Assembly (NCBI GenBank): GCA_016234425.1
Contig: JACRCA010000309.1
Span: 1 to 5,732, forward strand
Direction: 5' to 3'
DNA length: 5,732 nucleotides
DNA from: Deltaproteobacteria bacterium
GTDB lineage: Bacteria > Desulfobacterota > SM23-61
Made by a program: the position numbers and the translations under genes
Part shown: piece by piece, positions 1-5,530 of the stretch
How positions within the stretch are numbered: the stretch's first letter is position 1
How the letters are laid out: each line of letters opens with the position of its first letter
Notes under the pieces: generated by a model
Told to the model about the DNA's origin: nothing
The model's database searches: none
What the model saw: only the letters and a program-made list of their open reading frames with translations

Positions 1-690
1 GCGGTAAACTTGTCCCTTAAGGAAGGGATTTTCACCTCGATCATCGGGCCCAATGGGGCGGGCAAGACCACCCTGATCAATCTCATGTCCGGTTATCTGT
101 TCCCGGATGCAGGCAGGGTTTTTTTCCGGGGAACCGAGATTACCAGGATGCCCGCACACAAAAGGGTGAAGATGGGCATCAGTCGATCCTTTCAAATCAT
201 GAATATTTTTCCCCGTCTGACGGTTTTCCAGAATATTCTTCTTCCCGTTTTGTCCCGTCTGAACAAAAATTCCCGGGCATTTTCCGCCCTGGGAAGCCAG
301 AAGGAGGCAGTGGAGGAAACGGAAAAGATCCTTAACGAAGTCTGGCTCTGGGAAGAGAAAGATTCTCCGGCTGCTGCGCTCTCCCATGGGGATCAGAGGT
401 TTCTGGAGTTGGGAATCGCTGTGGCCACGAATCCCCAGGTTTGTTTCCTCGATGAACCTTCCTCAGGGATGAACCCGATCGAGAGGATCAAGGTTTTAGA
501 GCTGGTGAAGAAATTATCCGCTGAGAGGAAAACCACCTTCGCCATCGTTGAGCACGACATGGATGTGGTCTTCTCCCTCTCGGATTGGATCGTGGTGATG
601 AACCGCGGGGAGATCCTCGCTGAAGGGAAGCCGGATGAGATTCGCGATAATCAGGAAGTAAGGGATATTTACCTGGGGGAAGAGATATGA
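1..690 (+). CDS. livG: LivG-type ABC transporter ATP-binding protein (5' end cut off)
   Basis: One of the two cytoplasmic ATPases of a branched-chain amino acid (HAAT/LIV) family importer; it hydrolyses ATP to drive uptake through the LivH/LivM permeases. The frame is open from base 1 (Ala-Val-Asn before the first possible TTG start at 10), so the true start lies upstream and probably only about 15-25 residues are missing. Seen directly: Walker A GPNGAGKTT (46-72), Q-loop SFQ near 187-195, the LivG-style signature LSHGDQR (379-399) in place of LSGGQ, Walker B VCFLDEP (439-459) and H-loop EHD (550-558). The C-terminus (GEILAEGKPDEIR, then YLGEE) matches the LivG-specific tail. The stop overlaps the livF start as ATGA, indicating translational coupling. 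Substrate is uncertain: this family also imports aromatic acids, amides and urea, and the CoA ligase downstream makes an organic acid possible (inference). Confidence 0.93.
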   Translation, partial: AVNLSLKEGIFTSIIGPNGAGKTTLINLMSGYLFPDAGRVFFRGTEITRMPAHKRVKMGISRSFQIMNIFPRLTVFQNILLPVLSRLNKNSRAFSALGSQKEAVEETEKILNEVWLWEEKDSPAAALSHGDQRFLELGIAVATNPQVCFLDEPSSGMNPIERIKVLELVKKLSAERKTTFAIVEHDMDVVFSLSDWIVVMNRGEILAEGKPDEIRDNQEVRDIYLGEEI

Positions 691-1397
691 CAGCCATTTT
701 GGAAGTCCGGGAGATCGTCACGGCTTACGGGCAAAGCCAGGTCCTCCATGGCATCTCCCTGGTCGTCGGGCAAGGGGAAGTCGTCTCTCTGTTGGGGAGG
801 AATGGGGCCGGGAAAACCACGACCCTGCGATCCATCATGGGCCTGACGCCTCCCCGCTCAGGGAGCATTCTGCTGAAAGGGAGGGAGCTTGTCGGTCATA
901 AGCCTTTTGAAATTGCTAAGCTGGGGATCGGCTATGTTCCCGATGATCGGAGGATTTTTCCCGATCTGACGGCGGAAGAAAATTTAGAAATTTCCAGACG
1001 CCTGGCCCAAAAAAGCGGAGGGCAATGGACCATTGAGAGAGTATATAAGCTCTTTCCTGTCCTGGAGAGACTGCGAGCCAGCAAGGGGAATTGCCTGAGC
1101 GGCGGAGAGCAGAAGATGTTGGCCATTGGCCGGGCTTTGATGAAGAGCCCGGAATTGATGCTCTTGGACGAGCCGGTCGAGGGCCTGGCCCCTTTAGTGG
1201 TGAGGAACGTCATGGAGGTCGTCCGGGAGATCCAGAGGTCAGGAGTTACCATCCTGCTCGCCGACCAGAATTTAAAATTTTGCCGCAAGGTGTCTGCCAG
1301 AGGGTATATCATCGAGAAAGGCCTGATTCACCATCATGGAGACATGGAAAGCATCTGGCAGAATGAGGAGATCGTAAGAAAATACTTAGCGGTGTGA
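687..1397 (+). CDS. livF: LivF-type ABC transporter ATP-binding protein
   Basis: Second ATPase of the same LIV-type importer, expected to pair with LivG under the permease dimer. It is 236 residues, the usual LivF length. Visible motifs are Walker A GRNGAGKTT (residues 37-45), signature LSGGEQ (137-142), Walker B LMLLDEP (157-163) followed by the LivF-typical EGLAP, and an H-loop in which Gln replaces His (LLADQN, Gln194), as is normal for LivF (usually VEQN). The Q-loop position reads VPDDRRIFP, where many LivF proteins have Gln-Gly or Glu-Gly. The ATG at 687 overlaps the livG stop by four bases, with a purine-rich GGGGGA at 675-680 as ribosome binding site, so both are translated from one message. 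No T-tract terminator follows. Order livG-livF at the end of the operon implies that the permeases and binding protein lie upstream of the window. Confidence 0.95.
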   Translation: MTAILEVREIVTAYGQSQVLHGISLVVGQGEVVSLLGRNGAGKTTTLRSIMGLTPPRSGSILLKGRELVGHKPFEIAKLGIGYVPDDRRIFPDLTAEENLEISRRLAQKSGGQWTIERVYKLFPVLERLRASKGNCLSGGEQKMLAIGRALMKSPELMLLDEPVEGLAPLVVRNVMEVVREIQRSGVTILLADQNLKFCRKVSARGYIIEKGLIHHHGDMESIWQNEEIVRKYLAV

Positions 1398-1422
1398 GAA
1401 AACATATGAAACCACAGAGTTC

Positions 1423-1439
1423 ACAGAGAAATCCTCTGT
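1423..1439 (+). other. Small hairpin downstream of livF
   Basis: ACAGAG (1423-1428) and CTCTGT (1434-1439) form a perfect six-base stem with a five-base loop, 25 bases after the livF stop. The following bases are ATTACTA with no T-tract, so it is not a canonical intrinsic terminator. It might protect the 3' end of the liv message or simply be part of the outer repeat arm. Confidence 0.35.
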
Positions 1440-1503
1440 ATTACTAAAATGCAAATTCTTGAAACTTCATTAACCATCGGTTTTTGCAAAACTCCTAAAA
1501 ACT

Positions 1504-1541
1504 AGATTGCCACGCCCGCCCCGAGGCGGGCTCGCAATGAC
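1504..1541 (+). repeat. Palindromic intergenic repeat, copy 1
   Basis: Begins AGATTGC and ends GCAATGAC, with an internal hairpin of GCCCGCC (1514-1520), loop CCGA and GGCGGGC (1525-1531). The outer ends also partly pair (ATTGC with GCAAT), so the whole unit folds as one stem-loop. It is an inverted copy of the element at 1560-1594. Dispersed repeats with ATTGC…GCAAT ends around a GC-rich hairpin are, to my knowledge, common in deltaproteobacterial and related genomes. Confidence 0.75.
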
Positions 1542-1559
1542 TACCTTCTTTGGTTTTCG

Positions 1560-1594
1560 GTCATTGCGACCCCGCTTTAGCGGGGGAAGCAATC
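1560..1594 (-). repeat. Palindromic intergenic repeat, copy 2 (inverted)
   Basis: Read on the minus strand it begins AGATTGC and ends TCGCAATGAC, the same boundaries as copy 1. Its internal stem is CCCCGCT (1570-1576) and AGCGGGG (1579-1585) around a two-base turn. The stem differs in sequence from that of copy 1 but remains fully paired, so changes on one side are matched on the other. That covariation argues that the fold itself matters or was recently inverted and maintained. The two copies are separated by 18 bases of unrelated sequence. Confidence 0.75.
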
Positions 1595-1701
1595 TCGTAT
1601 TTTGGACACTTCCGATATTTTCTTTTGATTGTGGCTATGCCCCGCCGTGGCCTCTGTGGTTAGATTTTTACAATACTTGCAGGCAAGAAAGGGGGGATTC
1701 A

Positions 1702-3021
1702 ATGGGTAGGGGGAAATATTATCAGCCCGAAATAGAGACGATGAGTCGAAAGGCACTGCGGGAACTCCAGAACGAAAGATTGCGCTGGCAGATTCATCGT
1801 TGTTTGGCTAAGTCTGAATTTTACCAGGAGAAGTTCAAAAAAACCGGGATCAAGGCTGCCCACATCAAGACCGTGGATGACCTGGTCCATGTTCCTGTAG
1901 TGACCAAGGAGGAACTCAGGGAAGAGCAGGTGAAACATCCTCCTTTTGGGCGCTACACTGTGGCCCCGGCAAAGAAATGGAGCGAACTTCATCCTTCCAC
2001 GGGCACGACCGGAGCCCCAGTAAATACTATCTGGTCAGAACAGGATGTGGAAAACATCACAGAGGTAACTGCCCGGACTATGTGGAGCTTCGGGGTCCGG
2101 CCTGGGGATGTCGTGCAAAATGGCTTCAGCTATGGCCTCTGGGTCGCCGGCATGTCCACTCATTACGCGGCCAAGCGTTTGGGTTGCTTCGTGATTCCCA
2201 TCGGGGCCAGCATGACGGGCCGGCAAATCGATTACATGATCAACCCGGGGTCAACGGTCCTCCTTTGCACGCCGTCATTTGCCATCCATATCGCCGAGAA
2301 TATGAGGGAAAGGGGGATCTCTCCTGACCAGATAAAGCTAAGGCTGGGATGTTTTGGGGGGGAGGGAGGAGCCGAGATACCCGCCACGAGAAAGAAGATT
2401 GAAGAAGGTTTGGGGATCGATGCCTATGATTATTATGGATTGGCGGAGATTGGCCCCACCTTCGCCTCGGAGTGCACCTCCAAGGCTGGTTTACATTGGG
2501 CCGAAGATCATTTTGTGATCGAAGTGGTCAACCCCGACACGATGGAGCGCTGCGCTGAGGGAGAGACGGGAGTTTTGGTCATCACCCATTTAACCCGGGA
2601 AGCAACCCCCATGATCCGTTACTGGACGAACGATTATGCCCGGTATGATTCCAGCCGATGCGCCTGTGGCCGGACTCACAGCCGGTCCATAGGGGGAATC
2701 CTCGGCCGGGCTGATGATATGATCATCTACCGCGGGGCCAAATTCTATCCCGTGCAGGTGGAGAAAGTAATTCGGAGTTATCGGGAACTCGGCGATGAAT
2801 TCCTCATCGAACTTACCCGGGACGAGCAAGCCTTGACAGATGTTTGCACAGTGGTTTGCGAATGCCTCAGCCCTAATGAGGATAAACTGGCCCTCGAGCG
2901 GCGCCTCCAGAAAGACCTCAGGGAAGAGCTCTTGGTCACCCCAGTAATCCGCATCGAAAACTTCGGCACTCTGGAGCGCACCACCTTCAAGGCCAAACGA
3001 ATCATCGATAAAAGAAAATGA
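1702..3021 (+). CDS. paaK: Phenylacetate-CoA ligase (PaaK) family acyl-CoA ligase
   Basis: Adenylate-forming enzyme predicted to activate an organic acid, classically phenylacetate, to its CoA thioester with ATP. At 439 residues it matches the PaaK family. Seen in order: P-loop STGTTGAP (99-106), adenine-binding YDYYGLAEIGP (242-252), ATP-ribose motif PMIRYWTNDYAR (303-314), CACGRTH (320-326), hinge GRADDMIIYRG (335-345) followed by FYPVQVE, and a C-terminal LERTTFKAKRIID whose Lys430 sits where the A10 lysine is expected. Cys258, His265, Cys320 and Cys322 occupy positions that could bind a metal (inference). The start is ATG 1702 because AAAGGGGGG at 1688-1696 lies five bases upstream and the protein then begins at the usual family N-terminus. 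Odd: the P-loop has Ala where most members have Lys (TTGKP). It stands alone between repeats; the LIV transporter upstream may supply its substrate. The family is sure, the substrate is not. Confidence 0.92.
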   Translation: MGRGKYYQPEIETMSRKALRELQNERLRWQIHRCLAKSEFYQEKFKKTGIKAAHIKTVDDLVHVPVVTKEELREEQVKHPPFGRYTVAPAKKWSELHPSTGTTGAPVNTIWSEQDVENITEVTARTMWSFGVRPGDVVQNGFSYGLWVAGMSTHYAAKRLGCFVIPIGASMTGRQIDYMINPGSTVLLCTPSFAIHIAENMRERGISPDQIKLRLGCFGGEGGAEIPATRKKIEEGLGIDAYDYYGLAEIGPTFASECTSKAGLHWAEDHFVIEVVNPDTMERCAEGETGVLVITHLTREATPMIRYWTNDYARYDSSRCACGRTHSRSIGGILGRADDMIIYRGAKFYPVQVEKVIRSYRELGDEFLIELTRDEQALTDVCTVVCECLSPNEDKLALERRLQKDLREELLVTPVIRIENFGTLERTTFKAKRIIDKRK

Positions 3022-3028
3022 TGCCTCG

Positions 3029-3071
3029 CCCCCTCCCTCTCCCCAGCGCGGGAGAGGGGAGGGTGAGGGGG
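3029..3071. repeat. GC-rich imperfect inverted repeat after the ligase gene
   Basis: CCCCCTCCCTCTCCC on the left pairs imperfectly with GGGAGAGGGG…GAGGGGG on the right around a short AGCGC loop, giving a long bulged stem that starts seven bases after the ligase stop. It resembles the CCCTC/GAGGG intergenic palindromes seen widely in bacteria. It could slow or end transcription of the ligase message, but no T-tract follows, so I do not call it a terminator. Translated in frame, it gives the spurious N-terminus of the longest birA reading frame. Confidence 0.65.
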
Positions 3072-3116
3072 CAGCTCTGCGGGAAAGACTTATGCGCTCA
3101 ACACTCTCTTTTTCCC

Positions 3117-3935
3117 ATGAACCCTGGAACCCTTGAACCCTCTCATTTGAATTGGGTCGAAGAGTTGCGGCACGCTCGCAAGGGAAAACTAATCGGCAGG
3201 GAGATCCATTTCTTCCCAGAGATGGATTCTACAAACCGTAAGGCCCGCGACCATGCTCTTAAAGGGGCAGGCGAGGGGTTGGTCATCCTGGCGGAGTCCC
3301 AATCAAAAGGAAAGGGACGAATGGGACGGCAATGGAATTCCCCCCCGGGAGTCAATCTATACGCCTCCATTCTTTTAAGGCCACCAATACCCCCAACCAT
3401 GGCGCCACAAATTCCGCTTCTTGCGGGAGTGGCCGGAGCCAATGCCTTGGCGAGGGCTGCGGGGCTAGACGCCCGGATTAAGTGGCCCAACGACATCTTC
3501 ATCCACGGGAAAAAAGTAGCCGGTATCCTCTCAGAGATGGAGGCGGAAGGCGTAAATATTCGATTCATCATCCTGGGGGTGGGTATGAATATCAACTGGG
3601 GGAAAGAAGACATCCCTCCTGAAATCAGGGAAATGGCTACCTCGCTGCGAGCGGAAGCGGGGAAAGAATTTTCCCGGGCCAAGGTGGCTGCGGAATTCTT
3701 CGAAGAACTGGAGGGAGAATATATCCTCTTCCTGCAGGAGGGTTTTTCCCCGCGGCTACGGGAGGAGTGGAACCGGCTTTCCTGGGTCAACCAGAAATGG
3801 GTAACTATCACGCTGATGAATAAGAAATTCGAGGGCCAGGTTTTAGGCCTGGACACCGATGGTGCCCTCCTGTTAATGGATCGGGAGGGGAAAATCCAAC
3901 GCTTTATTGCGGGGGATGTCAGCTTGCGTCTGTGA
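3117..3935 (+). CDS. birA: Biotin--[acetyl-CoA-carboxylase] ligase, monofunctional
   Basis: Makes biotinyl-AMP and transfers biotin to the lysine of carboxyl carrier proteins such as acetyl-CoA carboxylase AccB. Seen from this start (272 residues): MDSTN (36-40), the biotinyl-AMP loop GKGRMGRQW (65-73, a variant of GRGRxGRxW), KWPNDI (122-127), GKKVAGILSE (131-140), GVGMNIN (154-160), and the SH3-like C-terminal domain with GLDTDGALLL and GDVSLR (to 271). There is no N-terminal helix-turn-helix, so it cannot repress biotin genes like E. coli BirA. The start is uncertain. The frame opens at ATG 3018, overlapping the ligase stop, but residues before 3117 only translate a repeat. ATG 3117 abuts a tandem repeat and lacks a ribosome binding site. 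TTG 3147 would begin where family homology is expected, also without a clear site. coaX follows after ten bases, suggesting one operon. Confidence 0.9.
   Translation: MNPGTLEPSHLNWVEELRHARKGKLIGREIHFFPEMDSTNRKARDHALKGAGEGLVILAESQSKGKGRMGRQWNSPPGVNLYASILLRPPIPPTMAPQIPLLAGVAGANALARAAGLDARIKWPNDIFIHGKKVAGILSEMEAEGVNIRFIILGVGMNINWGKEDIPPEIREMATSLRAEAGKEFSRAKVAAEFFEELEGEYILFLQEGFSPRLREEWNRLSWVNQKWVTITLMNKKFEGQVLGLDTDGALLLMDREGKIQRFIAGDVSLRL
3119..3142 (+). repeat. Three tandem GAACCCTN units at the birA start
   Basis: GAACCCT occurs at 3119-3125, 3127-3133 and 3135-3141, each followed by one variable base, giving an eight-base period. A period of eight is not a multiple of three and so is unlike protein-coding repetition. 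It overlaps the first codons after ATG 3117, which is why that start is doubtful. Confidence 0.7.
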
Positions 3936-3945
3936 GGGGAAGGCC

Positions 3946-4716
3946 ATGCTTTTAGCGATCGATGTAGGAAATACGAACACGGTGTTGGGAGTCTATGATG
4001 GAGCCCGCCTGGTGGATAGCTGGCGCATCTGGACAGAGCGCGATCGCACCAGCGATGAATATGGAATCTTGGTGCGTAACCTCTTTTCTTCTCGGGCGCT
4101 CTCTCTGGGGGAGATTGAGGCCATTGCCATCTCCTGCGTGGTGCCCCCCATGTTGAACATGCTCCTGGAGCTTTCCGAGAAATATTTTCATCGGCAACCC
4201 CTGATCGTGGAATTCGGGGTGGATACCGGGATGCCGGTCCTCACGGACCACCCCATGGAAGTGGGGTCTGACCGGATCGTCAATGCCGTGGCCGCCTACC
4301 ATAAATACAAGCGGAGTCTGATCGTGGTGGATTTCGGGACAGCCACAACCTTTGATTATATTTCTCCGCGAGGAGAGTACATGGGGGGAGCGATCGCTCC
4401 GGGCTTGGGCATCTCCAGTGAAGCTCTCTTCCTGCGCGCCTCCAAGCTTCCCCGGGTGGAACTGGTGAAGCCCAAAAAGGTTGTGGGGAAGAATACGGTG
4501 CATTCCATGCAGGCGGGTATCATCTTTGGCTACGTGGGACTGGTGGATGAGATTGTTCGGAGGATGAAAGAAGAGGTGCAATCTGACCCGAAGGTGATTG
4601 CCACCGGAGGCCTGGCTCCTCTCATAGCCGCGGATTCCAAGAGCATCGAAGAGGTAGACGAGTTTTTAACTCTGGAGGGGTTGCGCTTGATATATGAGCG
4701 AAACAAAGGGAGGTAA
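3946..4716 (+). CDS. coaX: Type III pantothenate kinase
   Basis: Catalyses ATP-dependent phosphorylation of pantothenate, the first step of CoA synthesis. The type III enzyme belongs to the ASKHA fold, is generally not feedback-inhibited by CoA and usually needs a monovalent cation. Seen in the 256 residues, a typical family length: phosphate-binding DVGNTNT (6-12), ISCVVPP (62-68), GSDRIVNA with the catalytic Asp109 (107-114), DFGTATTFD (129-137), GGAIAPGLGIS (147-157), ASKLPRVE (165-172), GKNTVHSMQAG (181-191) and ATGGLA (219-224). ATG 3946 is chosen because MLLAIDVGNTNT is the standard N-terminus and GAGGGGAAGG (3934-3943) lies just before it. It is co-oriented with birA, a common pairing. 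All key residues are present, so it should be active. Confidence 0.96.
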   Translation: MLLAIDVGNTNTVLGVYDGARLVDSWRIWTERDRTSDEYGILVRNLFSSRALSLGEIEAIAISCVVPPMLNMLLELSEKYFHRQPLIVEFGVDTGMPVLTDHPMEVGSDRIVNAVAAYHKYKRSLIVVDFGTATTFDYISPRGEYMGGAIAPGLGISSEALFLRASKLPRVELVKPKKVVGKNTVHSMQAGIIFGYVGLVDEIVRRMKEEVQSDPKVIATGGLAPLIAADSKSIEEVDEFLTLEGLRLIYERNKGR

Positions 4717-4723
4717 AATTCCC

Positions 4724-4983
4724 GTGCCGGAAAAGTTCATGATCAGCCCTTTTCGCGAAGAACACGAGCTTTTTCGCCAGCAGTGCCGCAGGTTCGTGGA
4801 AAAAGAGCTGGCCCCGCACGCCAGGGAATGGGCTACCTCGGCATCCTCATCACTTAGGAATACGGAGGATCAGGGGGAGATTATCTCATGGCCACGGTCT
4901 GGTGCGAGGAGTGCACCCGCTGCGGCTCGGGTGGGGTGGTGGCAGGCTTAAACATGCATGCGCTGATTCATTTCGATGAATAA
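4724..4983 (+). pseudogene. Acyl-CoA dehydrogenase remnant (N-terminal fragment, disrupted)
   Basis: Begins as a normal acyl-CoA dehydrogenase N-terminal domain: GTG 4724 with GGGAGG at 4708-4713 (inside the coaX end), or ATG 4739, then a helix containing REEHELFRQQC and VEKELAPHAREW. At about 4826-4831 homology jumps to another frame reading GYLGILIT, TAG (4855-4857), EYGGSGGDYLMATVW, CGSGGVVAGLNMHALI, then HFDE and TAA at 4981-4983. The missing piece corresponds to the roughly 15-25 residues that usually link REW to the GYLGI strand. The TAG stands where family members have Glu in PEEYGG. The middle and C-terminal domains, including the catalytic Glu region, are absent; full proteins are about 380 residues. 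The intact gene would have acted in fatty or aromatic acyl-CoA oxidation, with electrons passed to ETF. Three independent lesions make a sequencing error an unlikely explanation. Confidence 0.85.
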
Positions 4984-5006
4984 AGCTGGAATTCTTTTCC
5001 TTTTCG

Positions 5007-5015
5007 TGATATACT
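5007..5015 (+). promoter_or_regulatory. Extended -10 promoter for the small basic protein
   Basis: TGATATACT is a TGn-extended -10 box with a five of six match to TATAAT (TATACT at 5010-5015). A weak -35 such as CTGGAA lies at 4986-4991, 18 bases upstream. Transcription would begin near 5022, leaving a leader of under 20 bases that is almost wholly ribosome binding site. It sits right after the dead acyl-CoA dehydrogenase, so the small gene is probably expressed independently of coaX. Prediction by eye only. Confidence 0.5.
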
Positions 5016-5038
5016 TTTTTTGAAATAAGGAGGGTATT

Positions 5039-5203
5039 TTGCCAAAACGTGCTGGAGCTTATAAAGGCCAAAGGCGGCTAAAAGAATTATCCCGCCAGAA
5101 AAAGCAGGAAGAGAAAAGACAGCGAAGATTTCACAAAGCAGATCGCACCTCTTTAGACGCCGAGAAGGTCGAGCAAGAAGAGACAAAGCCAGCCAATCCT
5201 TAA
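5039..5203 (+). CDS. Small highly charged protein, TTG start, function unknown
   Basis: A 54-residue protein starting MPKRAGAYKG, with a Lys/Arg/Glu/Gln-rich helical core (RRLKELSRQKKQEEKRQRRF, residues 12-31) and an acidic, flexible tail ending KPANP. The TTG start is supported by an almost perfect ribosome binding site AAGGAGGG (5027-5034) ending four bases upstream and by the promoter at 5007-5015. There is no signal peptide, membrane segment or cysteine. Such short YKG…RRKE…KQEEKRQRR-like proteins seem familiar to me from deltaproteobacteria as uncharacterised hypotheticals, but I cannot name a family. The basic helix could bind RNA, DNA or ribosomes (inference). The gene is separate from its neighbours: a pseudogene before and a structured non-coding region after. 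Confidence 0.75.
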   Translation: MPKRAGAYKGQRRLKELSRQKKQEEKRQRRFHKADRTSLDAEKVEQEETKPANP

Positions 5204-5305
5204 CTCGATACGCCTTTCCGGGGGAAAAGACTTCCTATTCTCCTTTACCACAAACACTACCGAGCCACCCCTCGGGTAAGGGAGGAGGTGGTTTCATCAT
5301 GAATG

Positions 5306-5418
5306 GGCAAGGGTGACGCAATCGGTTTAAAGTGACTCGTGGGTGAGGACTCAACCCCCATTGCCGAGGCTCCCTGCGGAGCCGCATGGAATGAGGGAAA
5401 TTGCTGGCCCAGCTTCCC
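5306..5418 (+). ncRNA. Candidate structured RNA element (hairpin cluster)
   Basis: Four potential helices occur in about 110 bases. A closing helix joins GGCAA (5306-5310) to TTGCC (5361-5365), with flanking GG/CC. Inside it, GGGT (5341-5344) pairs with ACCC (5354-5357). Next comes GGCTCC-CTGC-GGAGCC (5368-5383). Last is a stem of GGGAA (5395-5399) with TTCCC (5414-5418) around GCTG/CAGC (5403-5406 with 5410-5413). Found by eye on one sequence without folding energies or homologues, so a real RNA is only a candidate. Confidence 0.35.
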
Positions 5419-5491
5419 AAACGATTCGGGCATTCAACAAAAGTAAGTAAACGTGGCGAACGCTGAATGGCGGGCGCTACCCATCAAAGGT

Positions 5492-5508
5492 CGTCGCCTG
5501 AGGCGACG
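5492..5508 (+). promoter_or_regulatory. Hairpin abutting the RRM gene ribosome binding site
   Basis: CGTCGCC (5492-5498) and GGCGACG (5502-5508) form a perfect seven-base stem with a TGA loop. It ends a few bases before AAAAAAGGAGG (5510-5520), the ribosome binding site of the RRM gene. A stable hairpin here would set a defined 5' edge to the site or influence ribosome access. The A-run after it means it is not an intrinsic terminator on this strand. Confidence 0.5.
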
Positions 5509-5530
5509 CAAAAAAGGAGGTTCAGAAAGT

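Larger units (their letters stand above)
1410..1662. repeat. Outer inverted repeat arms (AACCACAGAG family)
   Basis: The left arm at 1410-1424 begins AACCACAGAG and ends CAC. The right arm at 1648-1662 is its reverse complement (…CTCTGTGGTT), agreeing at 13 of 15 positions by eye. The arms enclose the two inner palindromic elements, giving a nested symmetric arrangement of about 250 bases. No transposase frame lies between them, so it is not an intact insertion sequence. It may be a small non-autonomous element or the chance stacking of two common intergenic repeat families (inference). Confidence 0.55.
1398..1701. other. Intergenic region between livF and the CoA ligase, repeat-rich
   Basis: No credible gene. 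The ligase reading frame stays open back to a TTG at 1507, but that extension only translates the palindromic repeats and resembles no protein. The stretch holds a small hairpin just after livF (1423-1439), an outer pair of inverted arms (AACCACAGAG type) and two inner inverted palindromes, listed separately. A TACAAT at 1669-1674 could be a -10 element for the ligase, but I see no matching -35, so I do not call a promoter. Confidence 0.7.
5204..5530 (+). other. Non-coding, hairpin-rich region upstream of the RRM gene
   Basis: No convincing reading frame on either strand in 327 bases. The short minus-strand frame at 5235-5420 is Pro/Arg-rich with no recognisable motif. The region carries several local inverted repeats: CCGAG/CTCGG (5260-5264 with 5271-5275), a cluster at 5306-5418, and a hairpin next to the ribosome binding site at 5492-5508. 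It is either a long structured 5' leader of the RRM gene or an independent small RNA followed by a short leader. I looked for cobalamin, TPP, SAM, c-di-GMP, fluoride, glycine, RNase P, SRP, tmRNA and 6S signatures and recognised none. No clear promoter or terminator was found within it. Confidence 0.5.

Noticed and set aside
1507..1701. N-terminal extension of the CoA ligase frame (65 extra codons from a TTG)
   Set aside because: It translates the palindromic repeats, resembles no protein, and ATG 1702 has a strong ribosome binding site and the proper family N-terminus.
3029..3071. Intrinsic terminator for the CoA ligase
   Set aside because: A long GC-rich stem is present but no run of T follows, so it is reported only as a repeat.
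3143..3856. Long minus-strand open frame (237 codons) opposite birA
   Set aside because: Ser/Arg/Pro-rich with no motif, and fully explained as the antisense shadow of a clear biotin ligase gene.
3952..4581. Minus-strand open frame (209 codons) opposite coaX
   Set aside because: His-rich shadow of coaX with no recognisable domain or ribosome binding site.
5214..5229. Possible terminator after the small protein (TTTCC/GGAAA stem)
   Set aside because: Only five pairs and no T-tract after it.
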